From contig VBOG01000039.1 in assembly GCA_005877815.1 (NCBI GenBank), positions 1 through 35,162 of the forward strand: a stretch of DNA of 35,162 nucleotides, in the 5' to 3' direction. Below the pieces are notes generated by a model, which saw only the letters and a list, made by a program, of their open reading frames with translations, had not been told where the DNA came from and ran no database searches. Each line of letters opens with the position of its first letter. Position 1 is the stretch's first letter. A program made the translations under genes and the position numbers. Source of the stretch: Nitrospirota bacterium. GTDB lineage: Bacteria; Nitrospirota; Nitrospiria; Nitrospirales; NS-4. This document shows positions 15,907 to 24,077 of this stretch, piece after piece.

Positions 15907-16545
15907 TTACGTCCTGGCCCCGTTCGTGTATTGAGCGATGCTGTTAAACTCGACCGACCCTTTGAGCTTTTTTACCCATTCTGCGAAATGCATGATCTTC
16001 TCGACCGTCAAATCACGGAACGAAAGGCACGCATCTTCGTGCCCGGCCTGCGCACACATCGCCATCGTGTAGCAATTCGTGCCACCCCGGATGATCTTGA
16101 GCGACAGGTTCGCTTGATGGCAATGGACCCCGACAAAGATGCACGCGTCGATTTTGTTGTGCCAAATCGTCAGATTCGGGTGATTTGGATTAATCTCGAC
16201 TTCCGGATTGATCTTGGGGTATTTCGGCCGGTAGTCAGGCATGGGAATCAGCATCGGCGTGGCCCCCTTCGGGGCACACTCTTTCATGGTGTCGTAGAGA
16301 TGCTTGATGGCCGTTGCCTTTCGCTTCGCCTTTTCGTTCCATGCCCACAAGACGAGCGGACCGGGAAAAATGGTCGGCACTTTAGCCGACAGAAAGACTC
16401 GGGCACCGTGGGCAAACGCCTCCTCTTCGGGGACGATCCTGCCGTTGATGTGAGCCTGGCCGGGGTCCGGCAGCACGTTTCCCATAGAAGCCGCCGCCGG
16501 CGGCAAAAATGCTTCCGGGCCAGGTCGGACGCTGTACTGACTCAT
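15907..16545 (-). CDS. Delta-like subunit of the oxidoreductase (CO dehydrogenase/ACS beta-epsilon-like)
   Basis: This is the first gene of the oxidoreductase operon, 212 residues. It lacks the Cys-rich ferredoxin motifs of ordinary delta subunits. It resembles proteins annotated as CO dehydrogenase beta / acetyl-CoA synthase epsilon subunit family, which I name from memory of five-subunit clusters rather than from an alignment. Visible features are a Pro-rich N-terminus, the hydrophobic strand DACIFVGVHCHQANLSLKII and a Cys-containing stretch (TNCYTMAMCAQAGHEDACLS). In Hydrogenobacter the ForD subunit occupies this place. It may be structural or bind a nucleotide, so its biochemical role is inferred only from position. 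Confidence 0.75.
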   Translation of the reverse strand: MSQYSVRPGPEAFLPPAAASMGNVLPDPGQAHINGRIVPEEEAFAHGARVFLSAKVPTIFPGPLVLWAWNEKAKRKATAIKHLYDTMKECAPKGATPMLIPMPDYRPKYPKINPEVEINPNHPNLTIWHNKIDACIFVGVHCHQANLSLKIIRGGTNCYTMAMCAQAGHEDACLSFRDLTVEKIMHFAEWVKKLKGSVEFNSIAQYTNGART

Positions 16546-16583
16546 GCTTTCCCTCGGCCTTATAACAGTAAGATAGACTTCAG

Positions 16584-16613
16584 ATTATCATCTTTTGGGC
16601 GCTCTGAATGCAA
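16584..16613 (-). promoter_or_regulatory. Putative promoter of the oxidoreductase operon
   Basis: On the minus strand TTGCAT (16613-16608) is followed after 18 bases by GATAAT (16589-16584, five of six matches). This gives a leader of about 35 bases before the delta-like gene at 16545. Confidence 0.4.
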
Positions 16614-16681
16614 TCTAAAAGAAGACCTAGCGCTCTACGCAAAAGAGTCATCAGCCCTCATGAACCTAGGCCTTTAGCCCT

Positions 16682-16710
16682 TTGACACAAGTATACGGCA
16701 TTTTTAAAAA
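16682..16710 (+). promoter_or_regulatory. Putative promoter of the GspE/PilB-like gene
   Basis: A perfect TTGACA (16682-16687) is followed after 17 bases by TAAAAA (16705-16710, four of six matches). The leader to the ATG at 16889 would be about 170 bases. Confidence 0.4.
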
Positions 16711-16888
16711 ATGTTGAAAATCAATCTATTATAGGACTTCACACATGGAATTTGCCAAAATGCGTAGAGACAGAGTTGGAGTAGGGTTCTACCTTAGTCC
16801 AAAGTCGGTCTGATCATCTAGGACATTGCCCCCTTTTTATTTCTGCACCAGTCCTGTAGGCTTCGCTGAAATTCATTAAGGACTCCAT

Positions 16889-18811
16889 ATGTCTGAGAGC
16901 CTAGAACCGGAGCAACAAAAACGGCGTAGAAAATTGGGTAGCATGTTGGCCGACGCCCGACTGGTGACACAAGATCAATTGGAGCAGGGGTTACAGGAGA
17001 GTCTGCTCTCGAGTAAGCGGCTCGGTGAAACTCTTGTCCAGGCTGGTGTCGTCACTGAGGAAGCTCTCGCTCGATGCCTGTCAAGCCAGTTGGGTTTCCC
17101 CTTCGTTGACCTCGCGCACCAACAACCTGATAGCCGTCTCACCACCATCATTCCCGAAACCCTTGCGAAACGTTACCAGGCTGTCCCGATACGGCTGGAA
17201 GGCAAAACGCTCATCGTCGCCATGGCCGATCCGCTGGACTTCCGCGCCATCCAGGATTTGTCGTTTCGAAGCGGCTGTGCGGTCAAGCCGGTGATCGGCA
17301 CACTCTCTGCGATCCAGAATTTCTTGGAGATGACCTACCCTGAACCGACTCTACATTCCGCAAGCGACGGAATCCCGAAGGGCAACGCCGAAGAATACAA
17401 TGCCGCCCTGCTTGAAATTCCTCCGGAGACGACAGCAGTGGCAACCATGGAGGCCGAGTCGATCGAAGAGACATTGCGGTCTGCCCCGGTTGTCCGCCTG
17501 GGCAGCCTGATCATGTCCGAAGCCGTGGCCTCACGGGCCAGCGACATTCATATGGAACCGACGCCGACCGATACCGTGGTTCGCTATCGCATTGACGGCA
17601 TGTTGCGTCAAGCGATCCGGCTTCCGAAGGCGGTGCATGCGTCCCTCGTGTCGCGATTCAAGGTCCTCTCGAAGATCGATATCGCGGAACGCCGCCTGCC
17701 GCAGGACGGCTCACTCCGGGTCCATATCGAGTCCCGCGACGTGGACTTCCGCGTGTCGACCATGCCCACACAATACGGTGAAAAAATGGTTCTTCGAATC
17801 ATGGACGAATCGAAGGCCATGATTCGGCTCGACACGCTTGGGATGTCTGAAAGCTCTTATGCCCATGTCGCCTCCTTTACCCAGCGCCGGAAGGGCATCC
17901 TTTTGGTGACAGGGCCGACAGGGAGCGGTAAGACGACGACCTTGTACGCCTTGATTCACGCCCTGAAATCCTCCTCGCTCAATCTCATCACGATTGAGGA
18001 TCCGATCGAGTCCAGCATCCAGGGCATCAACCAAACCCAGATCAATCCAGCTGCCGGTCTGACATTCGCCAGCGCGCTGCGGGCGATCCTGAGGCAAGAC
18101 CCTGACGTGATCCTGGTCGGCGAAATCAGGGATCTCGAGACGGCGGAAATCGCGGTGCGAGCCGCGATGACGGGGCACTTGGTTCTCTCCACGCTGCATA
18201 CCAACGACGCGCCGTCCGCTGTGACCAGATTGATCGACCTCGGCATTCCGCGTTATCTGGTGGCCTCACTGATCGAAGGCATCATCGCGCAACGATTGGT
18301 CCGCAAGATTTGCCAAGATTGCAAGAAGGAAAGGACACCCTCGCCGGCCGCGCTGAAGCTGCTGAAGATCCAACCTGAAGCATTGGCGAGCGTGACATTC
18401 TATGCGGGAGAGGGATGCGATCGGTGCGCCGGGACGGGATACTGGGGGCGAGCCACCATTATGGAAATACTGGACCCGACCGCCCGTATGCGGGAGATGA
18501 TCAGTGCCGAAGCATCGGAACAGGACCTGCGGCTCGCAGCTTTGGCGGCGAAGATGACCTCACTCGGCGAAGACGGCTTGAACAAGACAAAGGCCGGCGT
18601 GACGACCATTGAGGAGCTGCTCCGAGTCATCGAGGTATCGAACAAAACCGAATCTATCTGCCCTGGATGCGCGCACATAGTGCAATATGATTTCCACGCC
18701 TGTCCCTTTTGCGAACGGCTGCTCAACCGAACCTGCCAAGCGTGCAGGAGACCGTTGCAGCTTGAATGGAAACTGTGTCCGTACTGCGGCACTCATGCCA
18801 CGCGAGTATGA
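16889..18811 (+). CDS. GspE/PilB-family ATPase with C-terminal double zinc ribbon
   Basis: The 640-residue cytoplasmic motor ATPase drives type IV pilus extension or type II secretion. Domains in order: an N-terminal MshEN/GspE_N domain (about 12-165), a linker, an N2-like domain (RASDIHMEPTPTDTVVRYRI), and the core ATPase with Walker A (GPTGSGKT, residues 342-349), the Asp box (LITIEDPIE), Walker B (PDVILVGEIRD, about 404-414) and the His box (TGHLVLSTLHTNDAPSA). The usual tetra-Cys zinc site (CQDC and CDRC) follows. Unusually, about 50 residues after the normal end carry four more CxxC pairs (CPGC, CPFC, CQAC, CPYC), a double zinc ribbon. AAGGA precedes the ATG. No other pilus or secretion genes are in the window, so it is an orphan here. 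Confidence 0.92.
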   Translation: MSESLEPEQQKRRRKLGSMLADARLVTQDQLEQGLQESLLSSKRLGETLVQAGVVTEEALARCLSSQLGFPFVDLAHQQPDSRLTTIIPETLAKRYQAVPIRLEGKTLIVAMADPLDFRAIQDLSFRSGCAVKPVIGTLSAIQNFLEMTYPEPTLHSASDGIPKGNAEEYNAALLEIPPETTAVATMEAESIEETLRSAPVVRLGSLIMSEAVASRASDIHMEPTPTDTVVRYRIDGMLRQAIRLPKAVHASLVSRFKVLSKIDIAERRLPQDGSLRVHIESRDVDFRVSTMPTQYGEKMVLRIMDESKAMIRLDTLGMSESSYAHVASFTQRRKGILLVTGPTGSGKTTTLYALIHALKSSSLNLITIEDPIESSIQGINQTQINPAAGLTFASALRAILRQDPDVILVGEIRDLETAEIAVRAAMTGHLVLSTLHTNDAPSAVTRLIDLGIPRYLVASLIEGIIAQRLVRKICQDCKKERTPSPAALKLLKIQPEALASVTFYAGEGCDRCAGTGYWGRATIMEILDPTARMREMISAEASEQDLRLAALAAKMTSLGEDGLNKTKAGVTTIEELLRVIEVSNKTESICPGCAHIVQYDFHACPFCERLLNRTCQACRRPLQLEWKLCPYCGTHATRV

Positions 18812-18818
18812 CGTGTCC

Positions 18819-19964
18819 TTAGAGGAAAGCCATCGCGATTTCATCGGCAAACCTCAATCCAACCGAGGTGGGCCGTAAGATGTCGGGCTCCTGGATTACC
18901 AGACCGGCACGCACCAACCTGCCAATCGGCGCTCGAAATTCTTCCAGCAGGGCGACCATGTAGCGCCGCTCCAACGGTCCGATCCTCACTCCGGCGACCG
19001 TGCGAAGCCCGAAGGCGAGCGCTTCCCGCAGGCGAAGGTTCGGAATAGGCGGCTCCCGATCAGCTACGGGGACGGTCTGTTGAGACACGAGCCGGTGATA
19101 GGCCTCCAACGACTCGATGTTGGAGGAGCGGACGCCTCCGATGTACGAATGCGCGCCGGGACCGACACCGAGCCATTCCTGATCGGTCCAATATCCGACG
19201 TTATGACGGCAGGCCGCTCCAGACCGCGCAAAGTTCGAGACCTCATATTGGCGATAACCGGCGGAGCCAAGCATGGCCCGGCCGATTTCATACATGTCAG
19301 CGAACGTCTCCTCCACATCCAATACCAGGCGGCCTCTGTCGGCGTCCCGCCAAAACTTGCTGCCCTCTTCAATCGACAGCCCGTAAAATGACAGGTGATC
19401 CGGAGCCAGATTGACCGCGGCTTCAAGATTCAGCGACCACCGTCTGACCGACTGCCCGGGCAAGCCGTAAATCAAATCAAGGTTCACATTGGAAAACCCG
19501 GCATCCCGCGCTTGCTCCATAGCCAGCCGGATTTGCGCCACCGTATGCGGCGACCCCGCTGCTCTGAGCTCGGCATCATCAAATGATTGCGCACCGAAAC
19601 TGATCCGGTTGATTCCACCGAGCCGAAGTGTCGCCAAGCTATCGCTGTCCACGGTCGCCGGATTGGCTTCAAGGCTGATCTCCGAGTCTGGAACCACCTT
19701 CCACGTCTTCCGGCAGCCATCCAGAATGCCCAGCAACTGCTCCGCTGACAATGTGGTCGGTGTGCCTCCCCCAAAGTAAATCGTCTCCACCGGCCGCGCC
19801 TGTGCAGATGTGTGGCCGAGAAGTCGGATCTCCTCGAAAAGGTCCGAGACGAACGCCGCCGCACGATCTTCCCGATGGCCTTGGGTGACGAATGCGCAGA
19901 AGTGGCAGACCCGGGCGCAAAACGGTATGTGGATGTAGAGACCGATGCCGTCTTCGCGCATCAT
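18819..19964 (-). CDS. hemW: HemW-like radical SAM heme chaperone
   Basis: The 381-residue protein starts at the ATG at 19964, overlapping the panC stop as ATGA. The open frame further upstream only shadows panC. The radical-SAM motif CARVCHFCAF (C-x3-C-x2-C, then Phe) fits HemW, whereas true HemN has a fourth Cys. IYFGGGTPTTLS, SFGAQSFDD and LDLIYGLPGQS are family blocks. The C-terminal RHNVGYWTDQEWLGVGPGAHS contains the HNxxYW motif typical of HemW. HemW binds heme and hands it to acceptor proteins, and is often mis-annotated as oxygen-independent coproporphyrinogen oxidase. It is the last gene of dapL-folK-panC-hemW. It converges on the ATPase gene with 7 bases between them. Confidence 0.9.
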   Translation of the reverse strand: MMREDGIGLYIHIPFCARVCHFCAFVTQGHREDRAAAFVSDLFEEIRLLGHTSAQARPVETIYFGGGTPTTLSAEQLLGILDGCRKTWKVVPDSEISLEANPATVDSDSLATLRLGGINRISFGAQSFDDAELRAAGSPHTVAQIRLAMEQARDAGFSNVNLDLIYGLPGQSVRRWSLNLEAAVNLAPDHLSFYGLSIEEGSKFWRDADRGRLVLDVEETFADMYEIGRAMLGSAGYRQYEVSNFARSGAACRHNVGYWTDQEWLGVGPGAHSYIGGVRSSNIESLEAYHRLVSQQTVPVADREPPIPNLRLREALAFGLRTVAGVRIGPLERRYMVALLEEFRAPIGRLVRAGLVIQEPDILRPTSVGLRFADEIAMAFL

Positions 19965-20809
19965 CGGCAGAGGAGCTCCATATTGTCGATCAACCGTGTG
20001 TTTCCGATCCAGACCGCGAGCAGCAACACGAGGCGTCCACGCGCTGACCGGACTTCCTCCAGCGTCTCTGCGTCCGCGACGGCGGCGTAATCGAGCCGTG
20101 CGAGCGGCTCTTCCCAAATCGTCCGAATCATGGCCGCGCGAATTTTTTTGGCCGATCGTTCCCCATCTCGAATCACATCGCGTGCAGCCGCGAGCGCTTG
20201 ATACAGGACGGTCGCAGCCTTGCGCTCCTCGAGGGTCAAGAACGTATTGCGGGAACTTAGCGCCAGGCCATCCGGCTCACGGACGGTCGGACGCACGATG
20301 ATTTCGGTACAGATATTCAGGTCAGCGACCAATCGAGACACCACCGCGGCCTGCTGATAATCCTTCTGCCCGAAAAATGCCTTGCCGGGATGCACGATGT
20401 TCAAGAGCTTTGTGACGACAGTGGCCACGCCGCCGAAATGTCCCGGACGGGAAATCCCTTCGAAACGCCGGGTCAACCGCTGGACCGAGACGGCGGTCTC
20501 GAAAGCGGAGGGATATAGCTCATCGACCGCAGGCAGAAACACCACATCCACCTTTTCGCGCCGGCAGAGACGCATGTCCTCTTCAAGCGGGCGCGGATAG
20601 CGTTCGAGATCTTCCATCGGACCGAACTGCAACGGGTTGACAAAAATGCTGACGACCACCGCATCACACGCGGCCCGTGCTGACTTGATCAAGGACTTAT
20701 GTCCTTCATGGAGCGCGCCCATCGTTGGCACGAAGCCGATGCTGCGGCCGTCTCGTTCCGCCGACCGAGACCATGCCACCATACCTTTGATGGTTCGAAT
20801 CGTGTGCAT
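19961..20809 (-). CDS. panC: Pantothenate synthetase
   Basis: This cytosolic enzyme joins pantoate and beta-alanine with ATP to make pantothenate, the coenzyme A precursor. The 282-residue length is standard. Family blocks include GFVPTMGALHEGHKSLI (the HIGH-like nucleotide motif), VVVSIFVNPLQFGPMEDLERYPR, GHFGGVATVVTKLLNIVHPG, FGQKDYQQ and the pyrophosphate-side RNTFLTLEER. The ATG at 20809 directly follows the folK stop (TGAATG), and its own stop overlaps the hemW start. The set is therefore translated as a unit. A second CoA-pathway gene, coaE, is about 4.7 kb away on the other strand. Confidence 0.96.
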   Translation of the reverse strand: MHTIRTIKGMVAWSRSAERDGRSIGFVPTMGALHEGHKSLIKSARAACDAVVVSIFVNPLQFGPMEDLERYPRPLEEDMRLCRREKVDVVFLPAVDELYPSAFETAVSVQRLTRRFEGISRPGHFGGVATVVTKLLNIVHPGKAFFGQKDYQQAAVVSRLVADLNICTEIIVRPTVREPDGLALSSRNTFLTLEERKAATVLYQALAAARDVIRDGERSAKKIRAAMIRTIWEEPLARLDYAAVADAETLEEVRSARGRLVLLLAVWIGNTRLIDNMELLCR

Positions 20810-21367
20810 TCACATGCCGGCAAGTCCGCAGCGTCCTGCCGGCCGGATCCACGGCACGACGGGATCGTCCACGCGGCGGACTTCATGGGGGTCCTGAAGC
20901 GACGATAATAACTCAGCCATCGTGTGATGCAACGTCGGATGCCGACGCGTCGGCGCCAATTCAGCCAAGGGGGTCAAGACAAAGCGGCGAAGATGTAGGC
21001 GTGGGTGAGGCACGACAAGGACGCCTTCTTCGTTGATGACTCGGTCACCGTACAACAGAAGATCGAGGTCCAGCGTGCGCGGCCCGGCCCGGCGCTCGGC
21101 ATCGCGTCCCAGCCCCTGTTCGGTTTCCTGGAGAATCGCCAGCAAGCGTCGCGGCTCGAGTCCTGTCTGAACCTCCGCCACCAGATTCAAGAAGGGCCCG
21201 CCGACATCCCCGACCGGCTGTGTTTCATATGTGGAAGAATAGGCGGTTAACGCGCTCTCTGGAAGGAGGCCTAACAATCCAAGCGCGCGGGAGCAGAAAT
21301 CCCGCCGGTCTCCGACATTCGATCCGATCCCAATATAAGCCGCCACGCGACCCATCGTTCTGGACAT
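20810..21367 (-). CDS. folK: HPPK: 2-amino-4-hydroxy-6-hydroxymethyldihydropteridine pyrophosphokinase
   Basis: This folate-pathway enzyme transfers pyrophosphate from ATP to the hydroxymethyl-pterin. The sequence has the start motif AAYIGIGSNVGDRRDF, the substrate loop TYETQPVGDVGGPFLN, and the signature GPRTLDLDLLLYGD with the two metal-binding aspartates. PHPRLHLRRFVLTPLAELAP follows. The C-terminal 35 residues (after about 150) are a non-conserved extension. The start is taken as the ATG at 21367. An ATG four codons later (21355) is equally possible, and no strong ribosome-binding site separates them. It lies 13 bases after dapL and abuts panC. Confidence 0.94.
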   Translation of the reverse strand: MSRTMGRVAAYIGIGSNVGDRRDFCSRALGLLGLLPESALTAYSSTYETQPVGDVGGPFLNLVAEVQTGLEPRRLLAILQETEQGLGRDAERRAGPRTLDLDLLLYGDRVINEEGVLVVPHPRLHLRRFVLTPLAELAPTRRHPTLHHTMAELLSSLQDPHEVRRVDDPVVPWIRPAGRCGLAGM

Positions 21368-21380
21368 CCGTTCACAACCG

Positions 21381-22562
21381 TTAAGGCGTCAGTCCCGCCT
21401 TCTCCAACCGCGCCACAGTTTCCGCCAGCCGCTCCTTTTTGGTGCAGACCGTCATGCGGATGTAGCCTTCACCGGCCTGCCCAAATCCGTTTCCCGGGGT
21501 TGTCACAATGCCGGCCTTCTCGAGGATATGGGCCGTGAAGGAAGCTGAAGTAAAAGGCTTCGGTACGGTGATCCACACATAAAACGCGGCTCGCAGTGGC
21601 TCAACCTCAAGCCCGATCCGCTTCAGCCCGGGGAGTAATACATCACGCCGTTCCTGGTACATCGAACGGATGTCGGCAGCCAATACATCCTTGCTCTCAA
21701 GTGCCGCAATGCCGGCTCCCTGGACGGCTTGAAACACCCCCGAATCAAGATTGCTCTTGACCTTCCCCAAGCCCGCCAGCACCTGTCTATTTCCAACGGC
21801 GAACCCGATACGCCAGCCGGTCATGTTGAAGGTCTTCGACAGCGAGTGGAATTCGACGCCGACTTCTTTCGCGCCTTCGATTTCTAAAAAGCTTGGCGGT
21901 TTGCGGCCATCGTAATAAATTTCCGAATAGGCGGCATCATGGCAGACGATGATCCGATGTTCCTGGGCAAAGTCGACGACGCGCTTGAAAAAGTCCTTGC
22001 CCGCCGTCGCCGAGGTGGGGTTATTCGGGTAGTTGAGGAACATCAGTTTGGCTTTTCGCGCGACATCCTTCGGAACGGCGGCCAAGTCCGGCAGGTAATC
22101 ATTCGCCTTGGTGATGGGCATAAAATAGGAGGTGCCGCCGGCGAAACTTGTCCCCACGGGATACACCGGGTAGCCCGGACTCGGGACGAGGACGACATCG
22201 CCTGGATCGACGAACGCGAGCGGCACGTGGCCAATGCCTTCCTTGGAACCGATCAGCGTCAGGACCTCCGCGTCGGGATCGAGCACGACGCCGAACCGCC
22301 ACTTGTACCAGTCTGCCACCGCCCGGCGAAACGCAAGCATGCCCTCATAGGACGGGTACTGATGATGTCTGGCATTCCCCACCTCCTCGCGCATCCGCTC
22401 CACGATGGGTGCGGGTGTCGGTAAGTCGGGATCTCCAATGCCCAGATTGATGATATCCACTCCTTTGGCAATCGCCTTTTGCTTCATCTCATCTATCGCG
22501 GCAAATAGATAGGGCGGCAGTGTTTTGATCCGGCTTGCGGGCTCGATCGGAAATCCGGCCAT
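21381..22562 (-). CDS. dapL: LL-diaminopimelate aminotransferase (DapL type)
   Basis: The 393-residue PLP enzyme converts tetrahydrodipicolinate directly to LL-diaminopimelate for lysine and peptidoglycan synthesis, bypassing the succinylase route. It is a fold-type I aminotransferase with VDIINLGIGDPDLPTPAP at the start, the YPSYEGMLAFRRAVADWY block, FLNYPNNPTSATA, CHDAAYSEIYYDG, and the PLP lysine K243 in FHSLSKTFNMTGWRIGFAVG. The C-terminal GNGFGQAGEGYIRM carries the carboxylate-binding Arg. AAGGAGC precedes the ATG. Other class I/II aminotransferases are close relatives, so DapL is a strong but not exclusive call. It is the first gene of a four-gene operon. Confidence 0.87.
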   Translation of the reverse strand: MAGFPIEPASRIKTLPPYLFAAIDEMKQKAIAKGVDIINLGIGDPDLPTPAPIVERMREEVGNARHHQYPSYEGMLAFRRAVADWYKWRFGVVLDPDAEVLTLIGSKEGIGHVPLAFVDPGDVVLVPSPGYPVYPVGTSFAGGTSYFMPITKANDYLPDLAAVPKDVARKAKLMFLNYPNNPTSATAGKDFFKRVVDFAQEHRIIVCHDAAYSEIYYDGRKPPSFLEIEGAKEVGVEFHSLSKTFNMTGWRIGFAVGNRQVLAGLGKVKSNLDSGVFQAVQGAGIAALESKDVLAADIRSMYQERRDVLLPGLKRIGLEVEPLRAAFYVWITVPKPFTSASFTAHILEKAGIVTTPGNGFGQAGEGYIRMTVCTKKERLAETVARLEKAGLTP

Positions 22563-22646
22563 TCGTCTTCGCTCCTTGTTAAAATATGAAGGCGGGGGAA
22601 CCGTATCAGGTTACTTCAGCAGTGGTCGAAAAGAAAAGGGATTTCG

Positions 22647-23933
22647 ATGCAGGTTGGACGGGTCTTCCATGCAGGTCTTCTGGCGCTGCTACTCAGCTTG
22701 GCGAGCATGACGTTAGCAACAGATGCTCTGAACCCGCCAACCTTGTCGGATTTAGTGACAAAATATCTGGCCAGCCGCAATGCAGACACAGCGGATGACC
22801 TGTTGACTGAGATTCTGACTCGCCCTGACGCCACCGTTTCAGCCGTCCAGGCACTGCTTTCCTCGCGGCCGGCCTACGGAAAGGAACCCGTTGGTACGCA
22901 ACCCAGCCTGGAACTCCGATCACAGAAAGTCGGCCACTATGGACTCTATGTTCCGACCAACTACTCGCCGGATACCGCCTACGGTCTCGTCATCTGCCTC
23001 CATGGGGCGGGATTCACGGGGGACAACTATCTCGAGCGTTGGCAAAGCCGCTTGGGAGACAAATACATCCTCGCCTGCCCGACGGATCGTGACGGCGCCT
23101 GGTGGACAAGGCACGCTGAAGACCTGGTGATGGCGACTCTACAGGATGTTCAATCGCGATACCACGTTGATCCCAATCGAGTATTTCTCACCGGCATGTC
23201 GAACGGCGGTATCGGCGCCTACCTGATCGGGGCTCATCATGCGACACGTTTTGCGGCGGTTGTCCCGATGGCGGCCGGTCTCGACAACGTCCTGATGCCG
23301 TTTCTAGAGAACTTCCGCCAGACCCCGCTGTATATCATCCATGGAACGGAGGACCATGTCATGCCGGTGGATCTCAGTCGCGCCAGCGTGGGGGAATTGG
23401 AACGTCTCGGATATCCATATGTGTATCGCGAGCATCATCATGTGCATCCACAGGCCGGCGGCCATTTCTTTCCACGCGAGGAACTTCCGGCACTCATTGC
23501 GTGGCTCGATCATCAGCGCCGTGAGCCGAACCCCAAGCAATTAACCGTGGTGCGCGACGCGTCCCACCTCGCCCCTTTTGGGTGGATCAGGATAGACGGC
23601 ACCGAACGCATTGCCCGCTTCACGGAGGCACTCATCGATCACAAGGATAAATTCATCACCAACCGCATCTATGCCAAGTTGGAGGCTGAGATTGTGGATG
23701 GAAACCGAATAGAAGTCCGCACTCATCATATCCGCCGCTATATGGTGTATTTAAATGACAAGCTGGTCAATTTCTCCCGTCCGATTACTATCACCACAAA
23801 CGGCGTCCTTAGCTATGAAGGCATGGTGACGTCAAGTCCACGCATCATGCTCAAGGAAGCACGATTACGACATGATCCTGAGACGGTCTATACCGCAAGC
23901 GTAGCGATCGACGTCGTCAGTTTTGAGAAGTAA
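22647..23933 (+). CDS. Exported alpha/beta-hydrolase (PHB-depolymerase/prolyl-oligopeptidase-like)
   Basis: The 428-residue protein has a signal peptide (residues 1-25, VFHAGLLALLLSLASMTLAT) and a helical pre-domain. An alpha/beta-hydrolase domain follows, with an oxyanion strand (YGLVICLHGAGFTGDN), the nucleophile elbow GMSNG (Ser185), an Asp in HGTEDHVMP (Asp236) and a His in QAGGHFF (His273). These three make a plausible triad in the right order. About 150 further residues form a beta-rich C-terminal domain (for example HIRRYMVYLNDKLVNFSRPI), as in prolyl-oligopeptidase-annotated esterases of Planctomycetes and Nitrospirota. The substrate is unknown. It is divergent from dapL across 84 bases. 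Confidence 0.8.
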   Translation: MQVGRVFHAGLLALLLSLASMTLATDALNPPTLSDLVTKYLASRNADTADDLLTEILTRPDATVSAVQALLSSRPAYGKEPVGTQPSLELRSQKVGHYGLYVPTNYSPDTAYGLVICLHGAGFTGDNYLERWQSRLGDKYILACPTDRDGAWWTRHAEDLVMATLQDVQSRYHVDPNRVFLTGMSNGGIGAYLIGAHHATRFAAVVPMAAGLDNVLMPFLENFRQTPLYIIHGTEDHVMPVDLSRASVGELERLGYPYVYREHHHVHPQAGGHFFPREELPALIAWLDHQRREPNPKQLTVVRDASHLAPFGWIRIDGTERIARFTEALIDHKDKFITNRIYAKLEAEIVDGNRIEVRTHHIRRYMVYLNDKLVNFSRPITITTNGVLSYEGMVTSSPRIMLKEARLRHDPETVYTASVAIDVVSFEK

Positions 23934-23959
23934 GTTTGAAATCTTGCGTGTAGGTGAAA

Positions 23960-23982
23960 CCCTACAGCATATAGGGCTTTTT
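23960..23982 (+). terminator. Weak intrinsic terminator after the hydrolase gene
   Basis: CCCTA (23960-23964) pairs with TAGGG (23972-23976), followed by CTTTTT (23977-23982). An alternative hairpin GTAGG/CCTAC (23950-23965) competes with it. The 5-bp stem is short, so efficiency may be low. Confidence 0.4.
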
Positions 23983-24077
23983 ACTATGAGACCCTGCAGT
24001 TGACTCGGATTGCTTTTTTAAGTCGTCGTGCGTGAGAGGCCTGGTGGCTGTCGCTTCCGCGAGGCCACATTCGTCGG

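Larger units (their letters stand above)
16546..16888. other. Divergent intergenic region between the oxidoreductase operon and the ATPase gene
   Basis: This 343-base gap has lower GC than its neighbours. It holds a promoter-like pair for each direction (listed separately) and the AAGGA ribosome-binding sequence before 16889. An imperfect hairpin around TTGGA...TCCAA (about 16777-16802) is visible but too weak to name. I see no reading frame or RNA gene. Confidence 0.5.

Noticed and set aside
16546..16888. Possible small RNA in the divergent intergenic region
   Set aside because: Only an imperfect 5-bp hairpin is visible, with no terminator-like end.
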